Source: Phil1 sp040767925 (GTDB lineage Bacteria; Bacillota; Clostridia; Christensenellales; CAG-138). Taken from it: a stretch of DNA of 64,000 nucleotides. Positions 51,739 to 59,306 of this stretch are shown one piece after another (the first letter of the stretch is position 1; every line of letters begins with the position of its first letter). The stretch spans positions 186,001-250,000 of the forward strand of contig JAXGNN010000001.1 in the NCBI GenBank assembly GCA_040767925.1, read 5' to 3'. Under the pieces are notes generated by a model. That model was not told the origin of the DNA and did not search any database. It saw only the letters and a list, made by a program, of their open reading frames with translations. Position numbers and translations under genes: made by a program.

Positions 51739-52617
51739 TCATTTCGCGTGCCGGTAGGATTTTCCGGGCTCGAGCGATATGCCCTTCGCGGCGAACATCT
51801 CGCTCACCGTCACGAGCTTGAAGCCGCGCGCGAGCAGCTCCGGCACGATCCGCTCGAACGCGTCCGCCGTGTCGGCGCGCACGTCGTGCATGAGGATGAT
51901 GTCCCCGTCCTCGCAGCGCAGCGCGGCCTCGACGGTGCTGTCCGCATCGTGCGTGGACCAGTCGAGCGTGTCGATATCCCAGAGGATCAGCGGATACTGC
52001 AATGTGGCGTACACCGCCTCGTCGCGCGCGCCGTAGGGCGGGCGCACGAGCGTGGGCGAAGCGTCCGTCAGCTCCCTGATCATCTCGCTGACGTCCTCGA
52101 CCTCCGCGAGCATCTCCTCGGGCGAGAGCTTCGTGAGGTTTTTATGGTGGTAGGTATGGTTGCCGATTTCGCAGCCGAGATTCGCCGCGCGCGTGACGAA
52201 GCCGGGGTATTTCAATATTTGAAGGCCCACGACGAAAAAGGTCACGCGCACGCTGTCCGCGGCGTACGCCTCGATGATATCGAGGATCCGGTTCGTGACG
52301 CCCGGATAGGGGCCGTCGTCGAAGGTGATGGCGACGAGCTTGTCGTCCGGCCCGTACGGGAAGGGCGTCGCGTCGGGGTCGACGGTGGGTTCCGCCGTGT
52401 CGGGGGAGGGCGAGGCGGATTCGGGAACCGTGGGCGTCGGCGTCAGAACCGGGGTGGCGCTCGCCGTCGGCGCGGGAGAGGGCGTATACTCGATGCTCAC
52501 AACCTCGGTCGCCGCGGGGCTGAACAGGCCGATCGCGGAGGATAAAACGTTGCATGACGACGTCAAAAGCGCGGCAAACACAAGGAATAATGCCAGAAAA
52601 CATCTTTTGTTCAACAT
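51739..52617 (-). CDS. Extracellular polysaccharide deacetylase lipoprotein (NodB domain)
   Basis: 292 residues. A signal with lipobox LLTSSC, a long Thr/Pro/Ser linker (about 40-85), then a NodB domain. It has TFDDGPYPG (catalytic and metal Asp), HTYHHKNL (metal His pair), RPPYGARD, ILWDIDTLDWSTHDAD and ILMHDVRADTAD. It removes N-acetyl groups from peptidoglycan or other GlcNAc polymers outside the membrane. The position directly upstream of gerA suggests a spore cortex or wall role (PdaA/PdaB-like), but vegetative function is equally possible. Confidence 0.92.
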   Translation of the reverse strand: MLNKRCFLALFLVFAALLTSSCNVLSSAIGLFSPAATEVVSIEYTPSPAPTASATPVLTPTPTVPESASPSPDTAEPTVDPDATPFPYGPDDKLVAITFDDGPYPGVTNRILDIIEAYAADSVRVTFFVVGLQILKYPGFVTRAANLGCEIGNHTYHHKNLTKLSPEEMLAEVEDVSEMIRELTDASPTLVRPPYGARDEAVYATLQYPLILWDIDTLDWSTHDADSTVEAALRCEDGDIILMHDVRADTADAFERIVPELLARGFKLVTVSEMFAAKGISLEPGKSYRHAK

Positions 52618-52665
52618 ATCAACCCATTATACGACAAAAACTGTCACATACCTTCCACTTCACAT

Positions 52666-52694
52666 AATGTAACCTCTCAGCCCGGTCGCGTCAA
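52666..52694 (-). promoter_or_regulatory. Promoter of the deacetylase gene
   Basis: TTGACG (52694-52689), a 17-base spacer and TACATT (52671-52666). A separate TATAAT just before the ATG has no -35 and is probably not used. Confidence 0.55.
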
Positions 52695-52750
52695 GCGCCG
52701 GGCGGTAATTTAACACATCCTTCACGAATCCCGCGCGCGGATCCCGCGCC

Positions 52751-52779
52751 TTGTCAAAGCAGGCGATTTAGCCTATAAT
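52751..52779 (+). promoter_or_regulatory. Sigma-A promoter of queA-tgt and downstream genes
   Basis: TTGTCA (52751-52756), a 17-base spacer and a perfect TATAAT (52774-52779). It lies 28 bases before the queA start codon. Confidence 0.78.
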
Positions 52780-52806
52780 CATTATTTGAAACCGGGGGTA
52801 TGACGA

Positions 52807-53829
52807 TTGAAAACAAGCGATTTCCACTATGAGCTCCCGCACGGGCTCATCGCCCAGACACCCGCCGCGAACCGTAGCGATTCGCGCCTCCTCGTCTACG
52901 ACAGGGCGGCGAAAACGATGCGCGATGAGGCGTTTTGCGATATTCTTCGCCACTTGAGTCCGGGCGACGTGCTCGTGAGGAACACCACGCGCGTCATTCC
53001 CGCGCGCCTTCGCGCCGTCAGGGCGGATACGGGCGGCCAGATGGAATTCCTTCTGCTCCGCCGGCTCGACGCGCACCGCTGGGAGGCGCTCCTGAAGCCC
53101 GGCAGGCGCGCGAAAGAGGGCGTCCTCTATCGCGTGAACGACGAGCTCGCCGTCCGCGTGACGGAGGAGACGGACGCGGGCGGCCGCGTCGTTTCTCTCG
53201 AATACGAGGGCGTGTTCGAGGAGGTGCTCGAGCGCGCGGGCGAAACGCCCCTGCCCCCCTATATCACCGAAAAGCTCGCCGACCGCGCGCGCTATCAGAC
53301 GGTCTACGCGCGTGAGAACGGCTCCGCCGCGGCGCCCACCGCGGGGCTCCACTTCACGGACGAGCTCCTCGCGAAGATAAAGGGGATGGGCGTCGACATC
53401 GCGGACGTGCTCCTGCACGTGGGGCTCGGGACGTTCCGGCCGGTCAGCGCGAAGAACGTCGAGGAGCACCATATGCACAGCGAATACTACGAGGTGACCG
53501 CGGAGGCCGCCGCGCGCATCAACGCCGCGCGCGAAAGGGGCGGAAGGATCGTGTGCGTGGGCACGACCTCCTGCCGCACGCTTGAGAGCGTGGCGGACGA
53601 GAACGGCGTCGTCCGCGCGAAGAGCGGCTGGACGGACATCTTCATCACGCCGGGGTACCGCTTCCGCGCGGTGGACGCGCTCGTCACGAACTTCCACCTG
53701 CCGGAATCGACGCTGTTGATGCTCGTGAGCGCGCTCTGCTCGCGCGAGGAGATGCTCGATTGCTACGCGCACGCCGTGAGGGAAAAATACCGTTTCTTCA
53801 GCTTCGGCGACGCGATGCTGATATTATGA
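52807..53829 (+). CDS. queA: S-adenosylmethionine:tRNA ribosyltransferase-isomerase QueA
   Basis: Transfers and isomerises the ribosyl part of SAM to preQ1 in tRNA, giving epoxyqueuosine. TTG start at 52807 after CGGGGGT. 340 residues with family motifs SDFHYELPHGLIAQTP, RNTTRVIPARLRA, PLPPYI, AAPTAGLHFT, HVGLGTFRPV and a closing NFHLPESTLLMLVSAL. It is followed 13 bases later by tgt, the standard queuosine pair. Confidence 0.96.
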   Translation: MKTSDFHYELPHGLIAQTPAANRSDSRLLVYDRAAKTMRDEAFCDILRHLSPGDVLVRNTTRVIPARLRAVRADTGGQMEFLLLRRLDAHRWEALLKPGRRAKEGVLYRVNDELAVRVTEETDAGGRVVSLEYEGVFEEVLERAGETPLPPYITEKLADRARYQTVYARENGSAAAPTAGLHFTDELLAKIKGMGVDIADVLLHVGLGTFRPVSAKNVEEHHMHSEYYEVTAEAAARINAARERGGRIVCVGTTSCRTLESVADENGVVRAKSGWTDIFITPGYRFRAVDALVTNFHLPESTLLMLVSALCSREEMLDCYAHAVREKYRFFSFGDAMLIL

Positions 53830-53842
53830 TGATGGAGACAAG

Positions 53843-54961
53843 ATGAGGGATTTCAGCTTCGAAATACTGCACGTCTGCGCGCAGTCGGGCGCGCGGCTCG
53901 GGCGGCTGCACACGCCGCACGGGGAGATCGACACGCCCTGCTACATGCCCGTGGGCACGCAGGCGACCGTCAAGGCCATGCGGCCGGACGAGCTCGCCGC
54001 CACGGGCTCGCAGATCTGCCTCGCCAACACCTACCACCTCTTCGAGCGCCCCGGCCATGAGCTCGTGCGAGAAGCGGGCGGCTTGCACGCGTTCATGCGC
54101 TGGGATAAGCCCATCCTCACGGACAGCGGCGGCTTCCAGGTGTTCAGCCTCGCCGTCGCCAACAAAATCCGCGAGGACGGGGTCGAGTTCCGCTCGCTCA
54201 TCGACGGCAGGCGGCACTTCTTCACGCCCGAGAGCGTGATGATGATCGAGGAGGCCCTCGGCGCGGACATCGCCATGGCCTTCGACGAGTGCGCGCCCTG
54301 GCCGAGCGAGGAAGCCTATGCCCGCGCCGCGATGAAGCGGACCCACCGCTGGGCGGAGCGCTGCAAGGCCGCGCACAAAAGGGAGGACCAGGCGCTCTTC
54401 GGCATCGTGCAGGGCGGCACGTACCGGGAGCTTCGCATCGAGAGCGCGAAGGCGCTTTCCGACATGGACTTCCCCGGCTACGGCATCGGCGGGCTTTCGG
54501 TGGGCGAGCCGAAGCCCCTGATGTACGAGATGCTCGAGGCGATGATGCCCTATATGCCAAAGGAAAAGCCGCGCTATCTGATGGGCGTGGGGAGCCCGGA
54601 TTGCCTCGTGGAGGGCGCGATCCGCGGCATAGACATGTTCGACTGCGTGCTGCAGACGCGCATCGCGAGAAACGGCCTCGCGCTCACCTCATACGGCAAG
54701 CGGATGCTGCGCAACGCGGCGTTCGAGCGCGATTTTACCCCCATCGAGGAAGGGTGCGACTGCTACGCCTGCCAGAACGGCTTCACGCGCGCGTATATCC
54801 GGCACCTCGTCAAGTGCAAGGAAATCCTCTCGGCGCAGCTCATCACCGCCCACAACATCCGCTTCTCGCAAAGGCTCATGGAGGGCGTGCGCCGCGCCAT
54901 CGCCGAGGACAGGCTCCTCGACTTCCGGCGCGCATGCGTGGAAAAGGGCATGTTCGACTGA
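53843..54961 (+). CDS. tgt: Queuine tRNA-ribosyltransferase Tgt
   Basis: Exchanges guanine at position 34 of GUN-anticodon tRNAs for preQ1. 372 residues: PVGTQATVKAMRPDEL, LTDSGGFQVFSL (nucleophile region with Asp), GIGGLSVGEPK, and the zinc site CDCYACQNGFTRAYIRHLVK. Length and order are canonical. It directly follows queA. Confidence 0.97.
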   Translation: MRDFSFEILHVCAQSGARLGRLHTPHGEIDTPCYMPVGTQATVKAMRPDELAATGSQICLANTYHLFERPGHELVREAGGLHAFMRWDKPILTDSGGFQVFSLAVANKIREDGVEFRSLIDGRRHFFTPESVMMIEEALGADIAMAFDECAPWPSEEAYARAAMKRTHRWAERCKAAHKREDQALFGIVQGGTYRELRIESAKALSDMDFPGYGIGGLSVGEPKPLMYEMLEAMMPYMPKEKPRYLMGVGSPDCLVEGAIRGIDMFDCVLQTRIARNGLALTSYGKRMLRNAAFERDFTPIEEGCDCYACQNGFTRAYIRHLVKCKEILSAQLITAHNIRFSQRLMEGVRRAIAEDRLLDFRRACVEKGMFD

Positions 54962-55004
54962 TGAAAGCAGTGAAAACGATGGGACGGTGGGGACGACGGG
55001 AACG

Positions 55005-55460
55005 ATGAAAAAGCTCCTTTTGACGAACCAAAGCGAGCGCGACGTGCTCTCCCTCGGCGAAAGGCTCGCGGGGGCGCTCTTTCGCGGCGCGTTCGTGGCG
55101 CTCTACGGCGACCTCGGCGCGGGAAAGACCACCTTCGCGCGCGCCGTTGGGAAGGGGCTTGGGATCGACGGAGTCGTGAGCCCCACGTTCACCATCGTCC
55201 GCGAATATCCGGGGAAGCTGCCCCTCGCCCACTTCGACGCCTACCGCCTCTCCTCCGCAGAGGAGCTCTACGGCATCGGCTTTGCGGATTACCTCGCCGG
55301 GGGCTATGTCGTCCTCATGGAGTGGTGCGAGAACGTCGGCTCCGCCCTCCCGGAGGACCGGCTCGAAATCCGCATCGCGGGGAGCGGGGATATGCCGCGC
55401 GCGATTGAAATCGAAGCCGCGGGGCCGCGCCACGCGGCCCTGTTGGAGGCGCTCATATGA
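55005..55460 (+). CDS. tsaE: tRNA threonylcarbamoyladenosine ATPase TsaE
   Basis: 151 residues. The P-loop YGDLGAGKTTFARAV is at about residue 35, and VSPTFTIVREY and DAYRLSSAEELYGIGF are switch elements of the family. It works with TsaB and TsaD in the t6A modification of ANN-decoding tRNAs. ATG 55005 is chosen over an in-frame GTG at 54987 because the family begins there; RBS is weak in both cases. It overlaps tsaB by four bases. Confidence 0.93.
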   Translation: MKKLLLTNQSERDVLSLGERLAGALFRGAFVALYGDLGAGKTTFARAVGKGLGIDGVVSPTFTIVREYPGKLPLAHFDAYRLSSAEELYGIGFADYLAGGYVVLMEWCENVGSALPEDRLEIRIAGSGDMPRAIEIEAAGPRHAALLEALI

Positions 55461-56125
55461 ACATACTCGCCGTTTCCACCTCCGGCCGCGCCGCCTCAGC
55501 CGCGCTCATCCGCGACGGCGTATCCGTCCGCATGAAACTGAGCGACGACGGCCTCACCCACTCCGAGACCATCATGCCCATCGTCGACGCGCTTTTCTCC
55601 GACGGCGCGCCCTTCTCCTTCGACGAGGTCGACGCGTTCGCCGCGGACATGGGCCCCGGCTCGTTCACGGGCGTGCGCATCGGCGTGTGCATCGCAAACG
55701 CGTTCGCGATGGCGAGCGGCAAGCCCGTCGTCGGGATATCCGCGCTCGAGGCGCTCGCGCGGGCGGCGTCCGGAAGCGAGGCCGTATGCGCCCTCGTCGA
55801 CGCGCGCAACGGCAACGGCTACGCCGCGCTGTACCGTGGTGCGGAAGAATTGATTCCCCCGTCCGCCGTGTCGGTCGCGGAGTTCCTCCCATTTCTTCCA
55901 CAGGACGCGATTTTTACGGGCGACGGCGCGGAAGCATATCGGGGCGACATTCTAAAAGCGCTCCCGAAGGCGCGCTTCGCGGATGCGGAGAAGCGCGCGC
56001 TTACGGCGGACATGCTCGCGCTGCCCGCGTTCGAGGCCTTGCAAAAGGGGCGCGACACGAAGGAGATCTTTCCGCTTTACCTGCGCCCCTCGCAGGCGGA
56101 GCGCATGTACCGGGGGGAATTATGA
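55457..56125 (+). CDS. tsaB: t6A biosynthesis protein TsaB
   Basis: 222 residues; inactive ASKHA-fold partner of TsaD. It begins MNILAVSTSGRAASAALI, with LTHSETIMPIVDALF and ADMGPGSFTGVRIGVCIANAFA. It overlaps tsaE (ATGA) and rimI (ATGA), so the three are translationally coupled. TsaD itself is not in the window. Confidence 0.93.
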   Translation: MNILAVSTSGRAASAALIRDGVSVRMKLSDDGLTHSETIMPIVDALFSDGAPFSFDEVDAFAADMGPGSFTGVRIGVCIANAFAMASGKPVVGISALEALARAASGSEAVCALVDARNGNGYAALYRGAEELIPPSAVSVAEFLPFLPQDAIFTGDGAEAYRGDILKALPKARFADAEKRALTADMLALPAFEALQKGRDTKEIFPLYLRPSQAERMYRGEL

Positions 56126-56601
56126 GCCGCGACAGGGTCCGCCCCATGCAGCAGGGCGATCTCGAGCGCATCGCGGAGCTGGAGAAGATCTGCTTCCGCA
56201 CGCCCTGGTCGAAGGCCGCCCTCGCGGACGAACTGAAAAACAGCGCCGCGCACTACCTCGTGTGCGAGCGGGACGGGCTCGTCATCGCCTACGCGGGGAT
56301 GTGGGTGCTTTTCGACGAGGCGCACGTCACCAACGTCGCCGTCGCGCCGGAATTCAGAAGGCTCGGCCTCGGGCGGAGGATGATGCTCTGCATGATGCGC
56401 GCGGCCCTTCTCTTCGGGGCGACAGGGATGACCCTCGAGGTGCGCGAGCACAACTACGCAGCGCAGGCGCTCTACGCGGCGCTCGGCTTTGAAAAGGCGG
56501 GTGAGCGCAAGGGCTATTACCACGACTCGGGCGAGAGCGCCTACATCCTTTGGAACCGCGACATTTCCTTGACACTTCAAAGGCAAAATGCTAGCATTTG
56601 A
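56122..56601 (+). CDS. rimI: Ribosomal-protein-alanine N-acetyltransferase RimI-like
   Basis: 159-residue GNAT protein starting at ATG 56122. The acetyl-CoA site is VTNVAVAPEFRRLGLGRRMM, followed by MTLEVREHNYAAQALYAALGFE. In this operon position (after tsaB) it is conventionally RimI, acetylating the N-terminus of S18 or other proteins. A housekeeping promoter for ridA sits in its last codons. Confidence 0.9.
   Translation: MSRDRVRPMQQGDLERIAELEKICFRTPWSKAALADELKNSAAHYLVCERDGLVIAYAGMWVLFDEAHVTNVAVAPEFRRLGLGRRMMLCMMRAALLFGATGMTLEVREHNYAAQALYAALGFEKAGERKGYYHDSGESAYILWNRDISLTLQRQNASI
56569..56597 (+). promoter_or_regulatory. Sigma-A promoter of ridA
   Basis: Perfect TTGACA (56569-56574), a 17-base spacer and TAGCAT (56592-56597) at the end of rimI, about 50 bases before the ridA ATG. 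Confidence 0.7.
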
Positions 56602-56646
56602 ATGGAACGATCTGGAAACAATCAGAAAAGACAAGGAGAAAGCTCA

Positions 56647-57033
56647 ATGAAAATAACCGTCAGCGCGAACGGCGCTCCCACGGCGCTCGGCCCTTACAGT
56701 CACGCGATCGTCGCAAACGGCGTGGCGTACACTTCCGGGCAGCTTGGCATAGACCCCGCGACGGGCAAGCTCGTCGAGGGCGTCGAGGCGCAGGCGAGGC
56801 AGGCATTCACGAACCTCGTCAACGTGCTTGAGGCCTGCGGCGCCTCGATGGCGAGCGTCGTAAAGGCCACGGTGTTCGTCGTCGATCTCGCGGACTTCGC
56901 GAAGGTCAACGCCATCTATCGGGAGTTTTTCGGACCGGATTTCCCCGCCCGCTCGTGCGTGCAGGTCGCGGCGCTTCCCGGCGGCGGCCTCGTGGAATGC
57001 GAGTGCGTCGCGCTCGTCGAAAAACAGGGCTGA
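56647..57033 (+). CDS. ridA: RidA-family reactive intermediate deaminase
   Basis: 128 residues from ATG 56647 with AAGGAG upstream. The family pattern is complete: ALGPYSHAIVANGVAYTSGQLGID, the active-site Arg in FPARSCVQVAALPGGGLVE and the final Glu (CECVALVE). It hydrolyses 2-aminoacrylate and related enamines/imines released by PLP enzymes. Confidence 0.94.
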   Translation: MKITVSANGAPTALGPYSHAIVANGVAYTSGQLGIDPATGKLVEGVEAQARQAFTNLVNVLEACGASMASVVKATVFVVDLADFAKVNAIYREFFGPDFPARSCVQVAALPGGGLVECECVALVEKQG

Positions 57034-57036
57034 GCC

Positions 57037-58281
57037 GTGCCGGAGCGCGGGCTTAAGGGGAATCCCGCGTTCAACATGAGGCCGATGGTCGTGGCGGCCG
57101 CCGGCCTTGGCGCAGGCGTCGCCGTCGCAAGATATACGCAGGGCACATACGCGCTATACGCGATGTGCCTTTTTCTTGTCATGTGCGCGGCGTCCCTCCC
57201 GCTCAGACGGCGCGCGCCGACAATTTTCCTCGCGGCGGCGGCGCTCGGCTTCGCGCGGATGCTGCCACACCTTCTCGCCGCACAGCCGCTCGACGCGAAA
57301 ACGGTCGCCTCCCTCGCCAACGCGCAGCTATTCGTCCCGGATGCCGTCCGCCGCCTCGCGCAAGCGCTCCTGGAACGGTGCGACGCGCTTTTCGTCGAGG
57401 CCTCGCCCCTCGTGCGCGCGATTTTGCTCGGCGACCGCGCAAAGCTCACTTACTTCGACAACGAGGCCTTCCGCGCGGCGGGCGTGTCGCACATCCTCGC
57501 GCTCTCGGGCCTCAACGCGAGCATATTCGCCGAGCTGCTCGCCCCGCTCATCCCAAGGCGCCGCCCGGGATGGCGCTTCGCGTTCCTCGCGGCGTTCCTG
57601 CTTATTTACTGCGCGCTCGCAGCCTTTCCCTCCTCGCTCGTGCGCGCGTGCGTCATGGCGCTGTGCATGCACGCGGCGCCGCTTTTTAACCGGAAGAACG
57701 ACCCTCTCTCCTCCCTCGCGCTCGCGTTCGCCATCCTCGTAATCCCCCTCCCCTTCTCCCTGTTTTCGGCGGGGTTCATCCTCTCTTTCTCGGCGACGGC
57801 GGGGGTCATACTGCTCTATTCGCCGCTGCGCGAAGGGCTCGACAAATTCCCCGCGCCGCTCGCGGCGGACGTTTCCGTCACGCTCTCGGCGACGCTCGCG
57901 ACGCTGCCCTTCACGCTTGCGCTCTTCGAGAGGCTTCCGACCTATTCCCTCGTCTCGAACCTCATCGTCGTGCCCCTCGTCACGCTCTCGATGCCCCTCT
58001 CCCTTGTCTCCCTGCTCCTGAGCTATGTCTGGTATCCGCTGGGCGCGATCATAGCCTTCCCCGTGAGGCTCCTCGCGGACGCCGCGGACTATTTTTCAAA
58101 GCTCTTCGCCTCGCTGCCCTACAGCGTAGTTAGAATCGAGCGTCCGGCCGTCCTCGCGTGCGCGCTGTATCTCGCGGCGCTCGTTTTCCTCTCGAAGTTC
58201 TGCCTGCTCGAAACCAAAAAGCGGTACCTGGCCGCGTCCGCCCTGCTCGCCGCAAGCATCGTTGCCCTCGTTTTCCTCTGA
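57037..58281 (+). CDS. ComEC/Rec2-related membrane protein, competence domain only
   Basis: 414 residues (GTG start, 3 bases after ridA) with about nine membrane segments. The competence domain core is present (AILLGDRAKLTYFDNEAFRAAGVSHILALSGLNASIF; SAGFILSFSATAGVILLYSPL). In full-length ComEC this is the DNA-uptake channel. Here the N-terminal OB-fold part is reduced, the C-terminal metallo-beta-lactamase nuclease domain is missing, and the conserved SGLH reads SGLN. Its position before holA matches comEC in Bacillus. It may be a reduced uptake channel or have another transport job. Confidence 0.82.
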   Translation: MPERGLKGNPAFNMRPMVVAAAGLGAGVAVARYTQGTYALYAMCLFLVMCAASLPLRRRAPTIFLAAAALGFARMLPHLLAAQPLDAKTVASLANAQLFVPDAVRRLAQALLERCDALFVEASPLVRAILLGDRAKLTYFDNEAFRAAGVSHILALSGLNASIFAELLAPLIPRRRPGWRFAFLAAFLLIYCALAAFPSSLVRACVMALCMHAAPLFNRKNDPLSSLALAFAILVIPLPFSLFSAGFILSFSATAGVILLYSPLREGLDKFPAPLAADVSVTLSATLATLPFTLALFERLPTYSLVSNLIVVPLVTLSMPLSLVSLLLSYVWYPLGAIIAFPVRLLADAADYFSKLFASLPYSVVRIERPAVLACALYLAALVFLSKFCLLETKKRYLAASALLAASIVALVFL

Positions 58282-58284
58282 CGC

Positions 58285-58313
58285 TTGCCGCATGCCCTCC
58301 CTTCGCGTATAAT
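58285..58313 (+). promoter_or_regulatory. Promoter of holA giving a probably leaderless mRNA
   Basis: TTGCCG (58285-58290), a 17-base spacer and a perfect TATAAT (58308-58313). Six bases later comes the A of the holA ATG (58320), where transcription should begin. No Shine-Dalgarno is visible between. Confidence 0.7.
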
Positions 58314-58319
58314 CGACGT

Positions 58320-59306
58320 ATGGAATACAGGGACTTCTTCAAGGCGATCAGGGAAAACAGGCTCTCGGGCGCGTACCTCCTCCACGGCGAGGAGGAATAC
58401 GTCAAGGAGAGCGCGCTCTCCCAGCTCGTTTGCACAGTGGACGAGGCGGTGCGCGGCATGAACGTGGATTCCATCCCGTCGGCCGCGGCGCAGACGGTCG
58501 TCGCCGCGTGCGAGACGCTGCCCTTCCTCGCGGAAAAGAGGATCGTAATCGTCCGCGCGCTCCCCAAGGAGGGCGACGCGGAGGAGTTGAAGGCATATAT
58601 CAAACGGGTGCCGCCGCAGACCGTGCTCGTCTTCTTCGTCCGCGGCGCCGCGGACGGCAGGCTCGCCATCGTGAAGGCGCTGGAAGCGGAAAAGCGCGCG
58701 GTGCGCTTCCCGCCGCTCTCCGAATACGACGCGGCGCGCTGGATCCGCCAGCAGGCGGATATGAGCGGCGTCGTCATGTCCGAGCGGGACGCGGAGTTCT
58801 TCGTCGCCCTCGCGGGGACGGACTGCGCGAAGCTCAGCAACGAGTTTAAAAAAGCCGCCGCCTACGCGGGCGACGGCCAAACGATCACAAAGGAAATCAT
58901 CTCGAAGGTCGTGACGCGCGACCTCGACTTCGTCGTGTTCGCCGTGCTCGACCATGTGCTCTCAGGCAGGACGAAAGACGGCTTCGCGGCGCTTAGGAGC
59001 CTCGTCGCGGACGGCGAGCAGCCCATGGAAATCGCCGCGCGCATCGGGGAGAAGGCGCGGCTCGTGCTGCAGGCGCGAAGGCTCATCGAGAGGAAGCAGG
59101 CGAAGGACGCCGTCGTCGGCAAGCTCGGCGTGAGCGCGGGCTACGCCTACCGCGTCTACGAGGCGGCGCGGCTCATGAACCCCGCGCGCACGGAGCCCCT
59201 CAACCGCTGCGCGAAGGCGCTGTGCGACGTGGCGACCCTCCAGCTCACCGGGCGCATAAGGGCGCTCGATGCGCTCGAGGAGGCGCTGCTCATACTCGCC
59301 TCATGA
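58320..59306 (+). CDS. holA: DNA polymerase III delta subunit
   Basis: 328 residues. Clamp-loader subunit that opens the sliding clamp. It opens YRDFFKAIRENRLSGAYLLHGEEEYV, then the AAA-like fold (TLPFLAEKRIVIVRALPK) and the C-terminal helical collar (GFAALRSLVADGEQPMEIAARIGEKARLVLQARRL). The initiating ATG at 58320 has no Shine-Dalgarno and lies directly at the predicted transcript start. Follows the comEC-like gene, as in many Bacillota; rpsT, normally next, is 4.5 kb away. The 3' end overlaps the convergent alpha-galactosidase gene by six bases. Confidence 0.93.
   Translation: MEYRDFFKAIRENRLSGAYLLHGEEEYVKESALSQLVCTVDEAVRGMNVDSIPSAAAQTVVAACETLPFLAEKRIVIVRALPKEGDAEELKAYIKRVPPQTVLVFFVRGAADGRLAIVKALEAEKRAVRFPPLSEYDAARWIRQQADMSGVVMSERDAEFFVALAGTDCAKLSNEFKKAAAYAGDGQTITKEIISKVVTRDLDFVVFAVLDHVLSGRTKDGFAALRSLVADGEQPMEIAARIGEKARLVLQARRLIERKQAKDAVVGKLGVSAGYAYRVYEAARLMNPARTEPLNRCAKALCDVATLQLTGRIRALDALEEALLILAS

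Noticed and set aside
52620..52640. TATAAT just before the deacetylase start as a leaderless promoter
   Set aside because: No acceptable -35 and a better TTGACG-17-TACATT promoter lies about 45 bases upstream.
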